A stretch of DNA of 44,153 nucleotides from an uncultured Pseudomonadota bacterium (GTDB lineage Bacteria > Pseudomonadota > Gammaproteobacteria > Burkholderiales > Rhodocyclaceae), in NCBI GenBank assembly GCA_946479855.1, contig CAMLHL010000017.1:1-44153 (forward strand). The letters run 5' to 3'. Shown here in pieces: positions 8,568-17,007 of this stretch. The translations under genes were made by a program, and so were the position numbers. The notes beneath the pieces were generated by a model. That model was given only the letters and a program-made list of their open reading frames with translations, searched no databases and had not been told where the DNA came from. Every line of letters starts with the position of its first letter. The stretch's first letter is position 1.

Positions 8568-9494
8568 CTAACGGGGCAAGGCCTCCGGGGCAAGGCGAAA
8601 ACGCGTCAGCAGGTGGCGAAAATGGTCCGGATTCTTGATCGTTACCACTTCGCCCGGACGCGGCCGATGGCGAACCTCCAGCCTGAGCAGCCAGAAACGC
8701 AAGGCGGCGGCCCGGCGCATGGCTGGCCAGACGGTTCTTTCGGACTCGCCGAGCGGGCGCTGGCCGGTATAGCCGGTGATCAGAGCCCCCAGGGTCGCCG
8801 GATCGAAGCACCAGTCGTTGGCGACCACGGCCAGGTCGAAGAGCAACGCGTCCTCGCCGGCAAAATAGAAATCAAGCACCCCGGACAGGCGACCGTCCGC
8901 TTCCCACAACACGTTGTCGCGGAACAGGTCGGCATGGATGACGCCGCGCGGCAGAGCGGACCAGTCCTGCGTCGACTGGAAAGCCAGCTCATCGGCCAGC
9001 AGCGCACGCTCATCGGAGGTCAGCATGGGCAGCAAGGCCGTGCCCGTGTCTTGGCGCCAGGCGGCGCCGCAGGGATTGGGCAAGGGATCCGGCATCTCCG
9101 CCGCCGCCAGATGCAGGCGGGCGAGCATCTCCCCGACGGCGTGGCAATGTACCGCCCCCGGTGTTTCCAGTGCCGTTCCCGGCAAGCAACTGAGCAATGC
9201 GGCCGGTTTGCCGGCCAGCCTGCGCCAGCGCCGGCCCTCGCCGTCGGCCAGCGGTTGCGGACAGGGAATGCCGCGGCGGGCCAGCCGGTCCTGCAGGGCC
9301 AGATAAAAATCGAGCGCCACCGCTTCGATGGACTCGAACAGCGTCAGCACGAAGCGCCCCCGGGCGGTCGTCACGAAATAGTTGGAGTTCTGCATGCCGG
9401 CGGCGATGCCGGCGTGACCGAGCAGATCACCCACTCCGAGCGGCTGAAGCCAGGCGGCAAGCTCGGCCCGCCCGACCGTGGTGTAGACGGACAA
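8568..9494 (-). CDS. thrB: homoserine kinase (ThrB, aminoglycoside phosphotransferase fold)
   Basis: A 308-residue kinase for threonine synthesis (homoserine to O-phosphohomoserine) of the ThrB type II family common in Alpha- and Betaproteobacteria, not the GHMP type. Evidence: QNSNYFVTT near residue 35; the catalytic loop HADLFRDN at 187-194; and LDFYFAGED near 207, the metal-binding DFG-like site. There is no ATG at the N terminus; the chain begins at TTG 9494, three bases after the DUF2782 stop. Homoserine is also the substrate of MetX encoded at 34101, so the window carries both branches from homoserine. Confidence 0.93.
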   Translation of the reverse strand: MSVYTTVGRAELAAWLQPLGVGDLLGHAGIAAGMQNSNYFVTTARGRFVLTLFESIEAVALDFYLALQDRLARRGIPCPQPLADGEGRRWRRLAGKPAALLSCLPGTALETPGAVHCHAVGEMLARLHLAAAEMPDPLPNPCGAAWRQDTGTALLPMLTSDERALLADELAFQSTQDWSALPRGVIHADLFRDNVLWEADGRLSGVLDFYFAGEDALLFDLAVVANDWCFDPATLGALITGYTGQRPLGESERTVWPAMRRAAALRFWLLRLEVRHRPRPGEVVTIKNPDHFRHLLTRFRLAPEALPR

Positions 9495-9497
9495 GCC

Positions 9498-9827
9498 TTA
9501 CCAGCTGTGAATGATCCACATCGGCGGCTTGACGACCGGATGGGTAATGTCGGCTTCGATGAACTGGCCATCGCCCTGGTTATCAATCAGGAAATACGGC
9601 TTGCCGACCGCCGGGGTGACCTTGATCATATAGAGCTTGCCGTTGATGCGGTATTCCTCGCGGGTTTCGGTCTCGCGCTTGATGATGGTGACCTGCGGTT
9701 CGAGCGCCTCGTCGAAGGCTTCCATGCCCGGCGGTGGCGGCGGTACGGCCGGCAGGGGCTGAAGCTCGCCCTTCTGCGCCCAGACAGGCAGGGCGACAAG
9801 CAGCAGGATGGGAAGAAGGCGGCGCAT
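9498..9827 (-). CDS. DUF2782 secreted protein
   Basis: A 109-residue protein with a clear signal peptide (MRRLLPILLLVALPVWAQ), a proline-rich linker (PPPPPGM near residue 30) and a short beta-rich domain with REYRINGKLYMIKV-like and YFLIDNQGDG segments. This matches DUF2782, a small family of unknown function that sits next to thrB and polA in many betaproteobacteria. It is expected in the periplasm. ATG 9827 is supported by the signal peptide. It lies 30 bp downstream of the LOG-family gene. Confidence 0.88.
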   Translation of the reverse strand: MRRLLPILLLVALPVWAQKGELQPLPAVPPPPPGMEAFDEALEPQVTIIKRETETREEYRINGKLYMIKVTPAVGKPYFLIDNQGDGQFIEADITHPVVKPPMWIIHSW

Positions 9828-9857
9828 GATGAATTCCTTGGGTTCGATACCCTGATT

Positions 9858-10586
9858 TTACAGGTTGAGCAGCATCTCGTGTTCGTTCGGCAAGGGACCG
9901 AAAGGGCGTCCCTCGTAATGTTTGAAAATCGCCTCGACCACTTGTTCCGGTTCGTCGATCAGCTGGATCAGGTTCATGTCCTCGGGATCGACCATGCCTT
10001 CCCTGACCAGCCGATCCTTGAACCACTCGATCATGCCGCCCCAGAACTCCGAACAGACGAGGATCAACGGAATCTTCCGCGCCTTGCCGGTCTGGATCAG
10101 CGTCAGCGCCTCCATCAATTCGTCGAGCGTGCCAAAACCGCCGGGCATCACGACATAGGCGCTGGCGAAACGGACGAACATGTACTTGCGCGCGAAGAAG
10201 TGGCGAAAGGTCTGCGAGATGTCCTGGTAAGGGTTGCTCGCCTGTTCATGCGGCAACTGGATGTTCAGGCCGACCGACGGCGAGCGGCCAAAGAAGGCCC
10301 CCTTGTTGGCTGCTTCCATGATCCCCGGCCCGCCGCCGGAAATGACCGAAAAACCGGAATCGGACAGGCGTCGTGCCGTCTGTTCGGTCAACATGTAATA
10401 GGGTGAGTCCGGCCGGACACGGGCGCTGCCGAACATCGTCACGGCCGGCTTGATCGCCGCCAGGCGCTCCGTCGCCTCGACGAACTCTGACATAATGCCG
10501 AAAATCCGCCATGACTCGCGGGCCGTCGTATTTTTGAGCAAGGCCTCGGTCTCGACTCCCATCACCAGCTTATCGTTTTCCGTCAC
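9858..10586 (-). CDS. LOG-family (TIGR00730) Rossmann-fold protein
   Basis: A 242-residue protein with the LOG hallmark: ISGGGPGIMEAANKGA near residue 95 and the nucleotide-binding loop PGGFGTLDELMEALTLIQ near 148-165. LOG proteins are nucleoside-5'-monophosphate phosphoribohydrolases; the cytokinin-activating plant enzymes are the best-known members, and bacterial ones are also often labelled lysine decarboxylase-like, wrongly. The start is GTG 10586, with an in-frame ATG at 10562 as the alternative. It is divergent from polA with only five bases between the two annotated start codons. Confidence 0.88.
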   Translation of the reverse strand: MTENDKLVMGVETEALLKNTTARESWRIFGIMSEFVEATERLAAIKPAVTMFGSARVRPDSPYYMLTEQTARRLSDSGFSVISGGGPGIMEAANKGAFFGRSPSVGLNIQLPHEQASNPYQDISQTFRHFFARKYMFVRFASAYVVMPGGFGTLDELMEALTLIQTGKARKIPLILVCSEFWGGMIEWFKDRLVREGMVDPEDMNLIQLIDEPEQVVEAIFKHYEGRPFGPLPNEHEMLLNL

Positions 10587-10591
10587 TTCTC

Positions 10592-13312
10592 ATGCCTCTC
10601 TTGTTGTTGGTGGACGGTTCGTCCTATCTCTACCGCGCTTTCCACGCCCTGCCCGACCTCCGCAACAAGGCCGGCGAACCGACGGGCGCCATCTACGGCG
10701 TTCTGAACATGCTACGCCGGCTGGAAAACGACTACAAGGCAGACTACAAGGCCGTCGTCTTCGACGCCAAGGGCAAGACCTTCCGCGACGACTGGTATCC
10801 GGAATACAAGGCGCACCGGCCGCCGATGCCGGACGACCTGATCCAGCAGGTCGAACCGCTGCACGCGGCGATCAAGGCCGCCGGCTGGCCGCTGCTGATG
10901 GTCGATGGCGTCGAAGCCGACGACGTGATCGGCACGCTGGCGACGAATGCTACGGTCGACCGCATCGAGACCCTGATTTCCACCGGCGACAAGGACCTGA
11001 CCCAGCTGGTCGGCGACCACGTCCGCTGGTACAACACGATGAGCAACGAGCTGCTCGACGCCGCCGGCGTCGAGACCAAGTTCGGGGTGCCGCCTTCGCT
11101 GATCGTCGATTACCTGGCGCTGGTCGGCGACACCGTCGACGGCGTACCGGGTGTCGCCAAATGCGGCCCAAAAACAGCGTTGAAGTGGCTGACACAATAC
11201 GGGTCGCTCGACGGCATCGTCGCCCATGCCGACGAAATCGGTGGCGTGGTCGGTCAGAATCTGCGCGACCACCTCGCCTTCCTGCCCCTCGGCCGGAAGC
11301 TGGTCACCGTCGCCTGCGACCTCTCCAACCTGCCAGCACCGAGCGCCCTGACGACCACGCCGCCCGACACGGCCACCCTGCGCGAACTCTATACCCGCTA
11401 TCAGTTCCGTACCTGGCTGGGCGAAATCGATGGCCCGAAAGCGGCCGCTGCCCTGCCGGCGCGTGAGGTTTCGCCAGCCCCGGCAAGCGCGCCGACCAGC
11501 GCCATCGAGGTTCGTTACGAAACCGTCCTCAGCTGGCCGCAATTCGACGCCTGGCTGGCCCGGATAGAAACGGCCGAACTGACCGCCCTCGATACCGAAA
11601 CGACCAGCCTCGATTCGTTCGCAGCACGCATCGTCGGCATTTCGCTGTCGGTCAAGATCGGCGAAGCCTGCTACATCCCGCTCGCCCACACCGCCCCCGG
11701 TGTCGCCGACCAGTTGTCGCGCGAGGAAGTGCTGGCCAAGCTGAAACCGTGGCTGGAAGCGGTCGACCGCAAGAAGGTGCTGCAGAACGCCAAGTATGAC
11801 CAGCACGTCTTCGCCAACCATGGCATCGCGCTGGCCGGCATCGCCCACGACACCATGCTGCAGAGCTACGTCATCGAGTCCGACAAGGGGCACGACCTCG
11901 GCCAGCTGTGTACCCGCCACCTCGGGCTGGCGACCATCGCTTACGAAGACCTATGCGGCAAGGGCGCCAAACAGATCGGCTTCGACCAGGTCGACATCGA
12001 ACGTGCCGCCACCTACTCGGCCGAAGACGCCGACGTCACCTTGCGCGTGCACAACGTGCTGCATCCGCAGTTTGCCGGCGAAGTCGGTTTGAGCCGCATC
12101 TATCACGAGATCGAAATGCCGGTCCGCCAGGTCATCTGGCAGATCGAGCGCAACGGCATCCTGGTCGATGCCGACCTGCTCGCCCGGCAGAGCCACGAGA
12201 TGGGCCAGAAGATCATGGCCCTCGAAGCGCAGGCCTACGAACTGGCCGGCCAGCCCTTCAACCTCGCCTCGCCGAAGCAGCTGGCCGACATCCTGTTCGA
12301 AAAACAGGGCCTGCCGGTCAAAAAGAAAACTCCCTCCGGCGGGCCGTCGACCGACGAAGAAGTGCTTTCCGAACTGGCCCTCGACTACCCGCTGCCCAAG
12401 CTGCTGCTCGAACACCGCAGCCTGTCCAAGCTCAAGGGTACCTATACCGACAAGCTGCCGCGCATGGTCAATCCGCAGACCGGCCGCGTCCACACCAGCT
12501 TCGCGCAGGCCGCCGTCGTCACCGGGCGCCTCGCTTCGAGCGACCCCAACCTGCAGAACATCCCGGTACGCAGCGAGGAAGGCCGGAAAATCCGCACCGC
12601 CTTCATCGCACCGCCGGGCAGCAGCATCGTCTCGGCCGACTACTCGCAGATCGAACTACGCATCATGGCCCATCTCTCCGGCGACGAAGGCCTGCGCGAC
12701 GCCTTCGCCCACGGCGAAGACGTCCACCGCGCCACGGCCGGCGAAATTTTCGGCGTCACGCCGCTCGAAGTCGGCCCCGACCAGCGCCGCGTCGCCAAGA
12801 GCATCAACTTCGGCCTGATCTACGGCATGAGCGCCTTCGGCCTCGCCCGCCAGCTTGGCCTGGAGCGCAGCGCGGCGCAGACCTACATCGACCGCTATTT
12901 CACCCGCTATCCCGGCGTCGCCCGCTACATGGAAGAAGCCCGCGAAGCGGCCCGCCAGCACGGCTACGTCGAGACCGCCTTCGGCCGCCGGCTGTGGTTC
13001 CCCGAGATCCGTTCGAGCAACGGCAACCGCCGCCAAGGCGCCGAGCGCGCAGCGATCAACGCCCCCATGCAGGGTACGGCGGCCGACCTGATCAAGCTGG
13101 CGATGATCGCCGTGCAGGAGTGGCTGGAAAAATCGGGGCTGCAATCAAAGCTGGTGCTGCAGGTACACGACGAACTGCTGCTCGAAGTGCCGGACGACGA
13201 ACTGGTCGCCGTGCGCACCCACCTGCCCCGACTGATGAGCCAGGTCGCCGCCCTGAAGGTGCCACTGGTCGTCGAAGTGGGCGTCGGACCAAACTGGGAA
13301 GCGGCGCACTAG
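10592..13312 (+). CDS. polA: DNA polymerase I
   Basis: A 906-residue enzyme for Okazaki-fragment processing and repair. It has three domains: a 5'-nuclease (about 1-290, starting LLLVDGSSYLYRAFHAL); a 3'-5' exonuclease (about 310-500) that keeps its metal-binding pair Asp334/Glu336 in DTETTSLD plus NAKYDQHVF and YSAEDADVT; and the polymerase domain. The polymerase shows motif A SADYSQIELR (Asp683), motif B RRVAKSINFGLIYG and motif C QVHDELLLEV (Asp860). Proofreading is thus intact. No ribosome-binding sequence is visible before ATG 10592, and the promoter must lie inside the divergent LOG gene. Confidence 0.98.
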   Translation: MPLLLLVDGSSYLYRAFHALPDLRNKAGEPTGAIYGVLNMLRRLENDYKADYKAVVFDAKGKTFRDDWYPEYKAHRPPMPDDLIQQVEPLHAAIKAAGWPLLMVDGVEADDVIGTLATNATVDRIETLISTGDKDLTQLVGDHVRWYNTMSNELLDAAGVETKFGVPPSLIVDYLALVGDTVDGVPGVAKCGPKTALKWLTQYGSLDGIVAHADEIGGVVGQNLRDHLAFLPLGRKLVTVACDLSNLPAPSALTTTPPDTATLRELYTRYQFRTWLGEIDGPKAAAALPAREVSPAPASAPTSAIEVRYETVLSWPQFDAWLARIETAELTALDTETTSLDSFAARIVGISLSVKIGEACYIPLAHTAPGVADQLSREEVLAKLKPWLEAVDRKKVLQNAKYDQHVFANHGIALAGIAHDTMLQSYVIESDKGHDLGQLCTRHLGLATIAYEDLCGKGAKQIGFDQVDIERAATYSAEDADVTLRVHNVLHPQFAGEVGLSRIYHEIEMPVRQVIWQIERNGILVDADLLARQSHEMGQKIMALEAQAYELAGQPFNLASPKQLADILFEKQGLPVKKKTPSGGPSTDEEVLSELALDYPLPKLLLEHRSLSKLKGTYTDKLPRMVNPQTGRVHTSFAQAAVVTGRLASSDPNLQNIPVRSEEGRKIRTAFIAPPGSSIVSADYSQIELRIMAHLSGDEGLRDAFAHGEDVHRATAGEIFGVTPLEVGPDQRRVAKSINFGLIYGMSAFGLARQLGLERSAAQTYIDRYFTRYPGVARYMEEAREAARQHGYVETAFGRRLWFPEIRSSNGNRRQGAERAAINAPMQGTAADLIKLAMIAVQEWLEKSGLQSKLVLQVHDELLLEVPDDELVAVRTHLPRLMSQVAALKVPLVVEVGVGPNWEAAH

Positions 13313-13367
13313 GAATATCGCCCGGACACAGCGTAGCGGTTTATCGCGCCACTGGCCGGGAGGCGCC

Positions 13368-15149
13368 CTAGGCGGTCAGTTCATGCGTGCTGTGCAGGCT
13401 GGCATAAGCGCCGTTGGCCGCCAACAGGGCCTGATGGCTACCGGATTCGACGACCCGCCCCTGCTGCATGACGACAATCAGGTCGGCGTGCTGGATGGTC
13501 GACAGGCGGTGTGCGATGACCAGCGTCGTCCGGTGGCGCATCAAGTGCTCGAGGGCTTCCTGGACCAGGCGCTCGGACTCGTTGTCGAGGGCCGAGGTCG
13601 CCTCGTCGAGAATGAGGATAGGCGCATCTTTCAAAATGGCGCGGGCAATCGCCAGGCGCTGGCGCTGGCCGCCGGACAGGCGGCTGCCATTCTCGCCGAT
13701 GACGGTGGCGAAACCCTCCGGCAAGGCGCGGATGAAATCGAGCGCATTGGCCGCCGCGGCGGCCGCTTCGATCGCCGCCTGCGGCGCGTCAGCCGTCGAT
13801 CCGTAAGCGATGTTGGCGGCGACGGTGTCATTGAAAAGCAGGGTTTCCTGCGAGACGATGGCGATCTGGGCACGCAGGCTGGCCAGGGTCAGTTCCTGGA
13901 TGTCGATGCCGTCGATCAGGATGCGCCCGCGCGTCGGCACGTGAAACCGCGGCAGCAGACCGGCCAGCGTCGTCTTGCCGCCGCCGGAGGTGCCGACCAG
14001 GGCGACCGTCTGGCCGGCTGCGACGTGCAGGTTGATGTCGCTCAGCGCATCGCGTTCGCCGCCCGGGTAGCGGAAATCGACCGCCTGGAACTCGACCTGC
14101 CCCTCGGCGCGCCCGATGGTCTGCGTCCCAGGATCATTTTCCAGTGGCGTATCGAGCAGGTGGAAAACGCTTTCGGCGGCCGCCAGCCCGTTCTGCAGCT
14201 GGGCATTGACGTTGGAGAGCATTTTCAGCGGCGACAGCAGCATCAGCATGCCGATGATGAAGGAGACGAAGCTGCCGACCGTCGTCGCCCCCTGCATCGC
14301 CTGGACCAGCGCCAGATAGACGACGGCGGCGATCGACAACGAGACGAAGAAATAGACCAGCGGCGTGTTGGCCGCGCCGGCAACCGCGGCCCGAGTCGCG
14401 TAGCCGCGCATGGCATCGTTGACCCGGGCAAAGCGCTCGATTTCCTGCGCTTCGCCGCCGAAGACCTTGAGCACTTTCTGGCAGAGGATCGCCTCCTGCA
14501 ATTTCTGCGTCATCGCCCCCATGCCGACCTGTGTCGAACGGCTCATGCTGCGCAAGCGCTGGCCGAGCCGGCGCGAAACCAGGGAGATGAAAGGACCGAC
14601 AGCCAGCGTGATCAGCGTCAGCTGCCAGTTCAGGTAGAGCAGCCAGACGAGCAGGCCGACAACAGTCAACGACTCGCGGATGATGATCAGCCCGGCCGTC
14701 GTCGAGGCTATACCGATGGCGGTGACGTCATTGGTAACGCGGGTGATCGTGCGCGCCGACGGGTTGGCCTCGAAAAAGCTGAGCGGCAGCTGGGCAATGT
14801 GTTCGAACATCTGAAGACGGATGCTGTTGAGCAGACGGATCTGCACCCAGGACATGGCGTAGCTGGCGGAGAAGGTGACGATGCCACGCAGGGTCATGAT
14901 GCCGACGATGAAGGCCGGCACGACCCAGGGCGAACCGTGCAGCAGGTTGTCGGTCAGCGAGCCGTCGCCCTTCGGCGTGAAGCCGTTGTCGAGCAAGGCT
15001 TTCATCAGCGCCGGCAGCAAGGGCTCCATCGCCGCCGCCAGGGCGCTCAGCGCCAGGCCCAGCGCCAGCATCTTCCAGTACGGCCGGACGTAGCCGAGCA
15101 TGCGGAAATAGATCTGGCGACTGGTCGGTTGGACGGGCGAAGGAGTCAC
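13368..15149 (-). CDS. msbA: lipid A export ATP-binding/permease protein MsbA
   Basis: A half-size ABC exporter (about 593 residues): six-helix membrane domain first, then a nucleotide-binding domain with Walker A GTSGGGKTTL, signature LSGGQRQRLA, Walker B ILILDEATSALD and the switch His in VIAHRLST. Family knowledge: flips core lipid A across the inner membrane as a homodimer. The start is not an ATG; GTG 15149 gives the usual family length, while the frame stays open further up and overlaps cobC. It lies downstream of the cobC-like gene in the same direction and converges on polA. A generic multidrug half-transporter remains possible, since no other lipopolysaccharide gene is nearby. Confidence 0.88.
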   Translation of the reverse strand: MTPSPVQPTSRQIYFRMLGYVRPYWKMLALGLALSALAAAMEPLLPALMKALLDNGFTPKGDGSLTDNLLHGSPWVVPAFIVGIMTLRGIVTFSASYAMSWVQIRLLNSIRLQMFEHIAQLPLSFFEANPSARTITRVTNDVTAIGIASTTAGLIIIRESLTVVGLLVWLLYLNWQLTLITLAVGPFISLVSRRLGQRLRSMSRSTQVGMGAMTQKLQEAILCQKVLKVFGGEAQEIERFARVNDAMRGYATRAAVAGAANTPLVYFFVSLSIAAVVYLALVQAMQGATTVGSFVSFIIGMLMLLSPLKMLSNVNAQLQNGLAAAESVFHLLDTPLENDPGTQTIGRAEGQVEFQAVDFRYPGGERDALSDINLHVAAGQTVALVGTSGGGKTTLAGLLPRFHVPTRGRILIDGIDIQELTLASLRAQIAIVSQETLLFNDTVAANIAYGSTADAPQAAIEAAAAAANALDFIRALPEGFATVIGENGSRLSGGQRQRLAIARAILKDAPILILDEATSALDNESERLVQEALEHLMRHRTTLVIAHRLSTIQHADLIVVMQQGRVVESGSHQALLAANGAYASLHSTHELTA

Positions 15150-15177
15150 GGGAATGAGGCCGGGAAGGGGGCGCTGA

Positions 15178-15705
15178 TTATACGTCGGCGCTTCCGGCCC
15201 GACCAAGATCGACCACGACACGCTCGGCAAAGGCGATCTGCCGTTCGCACCAGCGGGCCGCCGGCAACGCCTGCCAGTGGGCGAGGAGCAGGCGGATCAC
15301 GCCGGCATGGGTGATGATGACCGCTTCCGGCACGCGCAGCCCGGCGACGAAAGCCAGTGCCCGCTGCTGCACCTGACGCGGCGACTCCCCGGCCGGCGGG
15401 GCATAGCCGGCAATATCGGCCGCCCAGGCATCGAGTTCAGGGCGGGGAATGGCCGCCCACGGTCGACCTTCCCACAGGCCAAAATCCATTTCGGCCAGGC
15501 GAGGGTCGAACAGCGGCGCCGGATGCAACTGTTCGGCCAGTTCCCGGCAGCGACGCAGCGGGCTGCTCCACAACGGCAGGCCGGGGGGCAATTCGTCCCG
15601 CAGGCGCTGGACCGCCGCCGCATTTTCGGCCGGAATATCGAGTCGACCGTAACAAATGCCAGCTGCGATCAGCGGCTTCGGGTGGCGGATCAGATGCAGG
15701 ATCAT
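15178..15705 (-). CDS. cobC: CobC-like histidine phosphatase (alpha-ribazole phosphatase)
   Basis: A 175-residue phosphoglycerate-mutase-like enzyme. Motifs: LIRHPKP at residues 4-10 with the phospho-accepting His, CYGRLD, WSSPLRRCRELAE, EMDFGLWEGR, and ITHAGVIR with the second catalytic His. RHP followed by CYGRLD, in place of the common RHG, is typical of the CobC group that removes the 5' phosphate of alpha-ribazole phosphate or adenosylcobalamin phosphate. Its position behind cobT-cobS supports that role. Another small phosphatase function cannot be ruled out from sequence. ATG 15705 is used. Confidence 0.85.
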   Translation of the reverse strand: MILHLIRHPKPLIAAGICYGRLDIPAENAAAVQRLRDELPPGLPLWSSPLRRCRELAEQLHPAPLFDPRLAEMDFGLWEGRPWAAIPRPELDAWAADIAGYAPPAGESPRQVQQRALAFVAGLRVPEAVIITHAGVIRLLLAHWQALPAARWCERQIAFAERVVVDLGRAGSADV

Positions 15706-15841
15706 GGCGAGCGGATCACGAAGGCTGAATGAATGGCGTTGACCCTCTCGGCGCGGCGCAGCCCTGCGCGGCCTCCGGCCAATGCCGCCGGCTTTTCGCC
15801 TGGGAACGCTCGCCGCCAGGGGGCGCGCCTGGCGCTCGGGA
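15706..15841. other. GC-rich spacer with short dyads
   Basis: 136 bp between the small Cys-rich gene and cobC. It contains overlapping GC-rich palindromic pieces, for example GCGCA/TGCGC around 15760-15772, but no T-run that would make a clear terminator on either strand. I found no convincing reading frame or promoter here. Confidence 0.3.
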
Positions 15842-16054
15842 TCAATGCCGCGACGCTTCGATACGATTCCTGCAACTGGCCCACTCCGCCTCGGTACATT
15901 CGAGTTTCCGGCAGCCGAATTCGCATTGCGCCATGGCGCGCGGAACCTCCTGGATGAACTTGCTCTTTATCCAGAAAATCAGGCGTCCGATCGGGTGTTT
16001 GCGGCGCTCGAAATACTCGCCGTTAAACGTATCCATTTTCGCCGGATCTTTCAT
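15842..16054 (-). CDS. small cysteine-rich protein of unknown function
   Basis: A 70-residue protein not recognised as a named family. The ATG at 16054 is well supported by GAGGAG six bases upstream. The N-terminal half is basic (ERRKHPIGRLIFWIKSKF, amphipathic and possibly membrane-associated). The C-terminal half carries four cysteines, Cys44, 48, 53 and 61, with spacing C-x3-C-x4-C-x7-C, compatible with a small metal site or disulfides. It lies between cobS and cobC on the same strand but with long spacers on both sides (194 and 136 bp), so it may have its own promoter in the AT-rich stretch upstream. Confidence 0.65.
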   Translation of the reverse strand: MKDPAKMDTFNGEYFERRKHPIGRLIFWIKSKFIQEVPRAMAQCEFGCRKLECTEAEWASCRNRIEASRH

Positions 16055-16248
16055 GCCACTCCTCAAGCTCATGTTTGCCCAGGACATCGTCAAGGCACGA
16101 TTGCGGATTTATCTTGCTGCGGCCCCTCAGCCGGCGATTTCAAAACCTCGCATCTATTCTATCTTTCATAAAACAACGCAAAAATGGCAATTATCAAAAT
16201 AACGGGCCCGCTGCTGAGGATCAACCCTCGCGCTTCAGTGTCCGCCGC
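16055..16248. other. AT-rich spacer upstream of the small Cys-rich gene
   Basis: 194 bp between cobS and the 70-residue gene. The segment 16140-16205 is strikingly AT-rich against the GC-rich background and reads on the minus strand as a likely promoter zone (several TTG- and TA-rich hexamers), but no pair with proper spacing stands out. No terminator hairpin with a T-run was seen after cobS. Confidence 0.35.
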
Positions 16249-17007
16249 TTACGACCAGTGCGCCAGCAGGCCAAGGTAAAAGGCAATCTCGCTGACCTGC
16301 TGCGCCGCTCCCAGGCAATCGCCGGTGTAACCGCCCAGCCAGCGCCGGAACTTGGTCGCCAGCCAGAACGTCGCGAGGCCGGCCAGCACGCAGCCAGCGA
16401 TCGCCTGGCGGGTCGGCAGCAACGCCAACGCCAGCAACACAAAGGCCAGCGCGACCAGCAATTCACCGGCGCTCAGGCGCGTCGCCAGCGGCTTGGCCTT
16501 GGCCAGCAGATCTTCGCGAACGTAGTCCATGGTCGCCAGCAGCAGGGTCGAGCAAAACCGCGACAGGGCATGGCCGGCGACCAGCGCCCCAGGCACCAGC
16601 GCCGCATCCAGCCCGGTGAGCAGGGCGAACTTGCCGAGCAGCGCCAGCACCATCGCCACCACGCCGTAACTGCCGACCCGCGAATCCTTCATGATTTCGA
16701 GGATGCGCAGCTTGTCCCAGCCGCCGCCGAGGCCATCGACGCTGTCGGACAACCCGTCCTCGTGGAAGGCGCCGGTGGCGTAGATGGTCGCCGCCATCGA
16801 GAGCAGCACGGCGACCGGCGGTGGCCAGAGTTGCATGGCGAGCAGATAGACCAGCGCGCCGATTCCGCCCACGACCAGACCGACCGCCGGGAAATAGCGC
16901 GCCGAGCGGTTCAGCGCCTCGGCCGAGTGGCCGACCCAGGCCGGCACCGGCAGACGCGTGAAGAAACGGACGGCGCCAAAGAAATATTCGAGCTCGCGGC
17001 GCATCAT
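16249..17007 (-). CDS. cobS: adenosylcobinamide-GDP ribazoletransferase (cobalamin synthase)
   Basis: A 252-residue inner-membrane enzyme that joins adenosylcobinamide-GDP to alpha-ribazole (or its phosphate), the last assembly step of cobalamin. Family marks: [12 protein letters not shown] near residue 15, [20 protein letters not shown] near 77-96 with the conserved acidic metal-binding cluster, [11 protein letters not shown], and [11 protein letters not shown] near the C terminus. Several hydrophobic helices fill the second half. The start ATG at 17007 overlaps the cobT stop (ATGA), so cobT and cobS are translationally coupled under the upstream riboswitch. Confidence 0.96.
   Translation of the reverse strand: MMRRELEYFFGAVRFFTRLPVPAWVGHSAEALNRSARYFPAVGLVVGGIGALVYLLAMQLWPPPVAVLLSMAATIYATGAFHEDGLSDSVDGLGGGWDKLRILEIMKDSRVGSYGVVAMVLALLGKFALLTGLDAALVPGALVAGHALSRFCSTLLLATMDYVREDLLAKAKPLATRLSAGELLVALAFVLLALALLPTRQAIAGCVLAGLATFWLATKFRRWLGGYTGDCLGAAQQVSEIAFYLGLLAHWS

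Noticed and set aside
8013..10406. 797-codon open frame on the plus strand
   Set aside because: It runs antisense over the membrane protein, thrB, DUF2782 and LOG genes, all with clear motifs; its translation is Gln/Arg/His-rich without domains, an effect of high GC at third positions.
13383..15314. 643-codon open frame on the plus strand
   Set aside because: Antisense to msbA, which has all ABC motifs; composition is that of a shadow frame.
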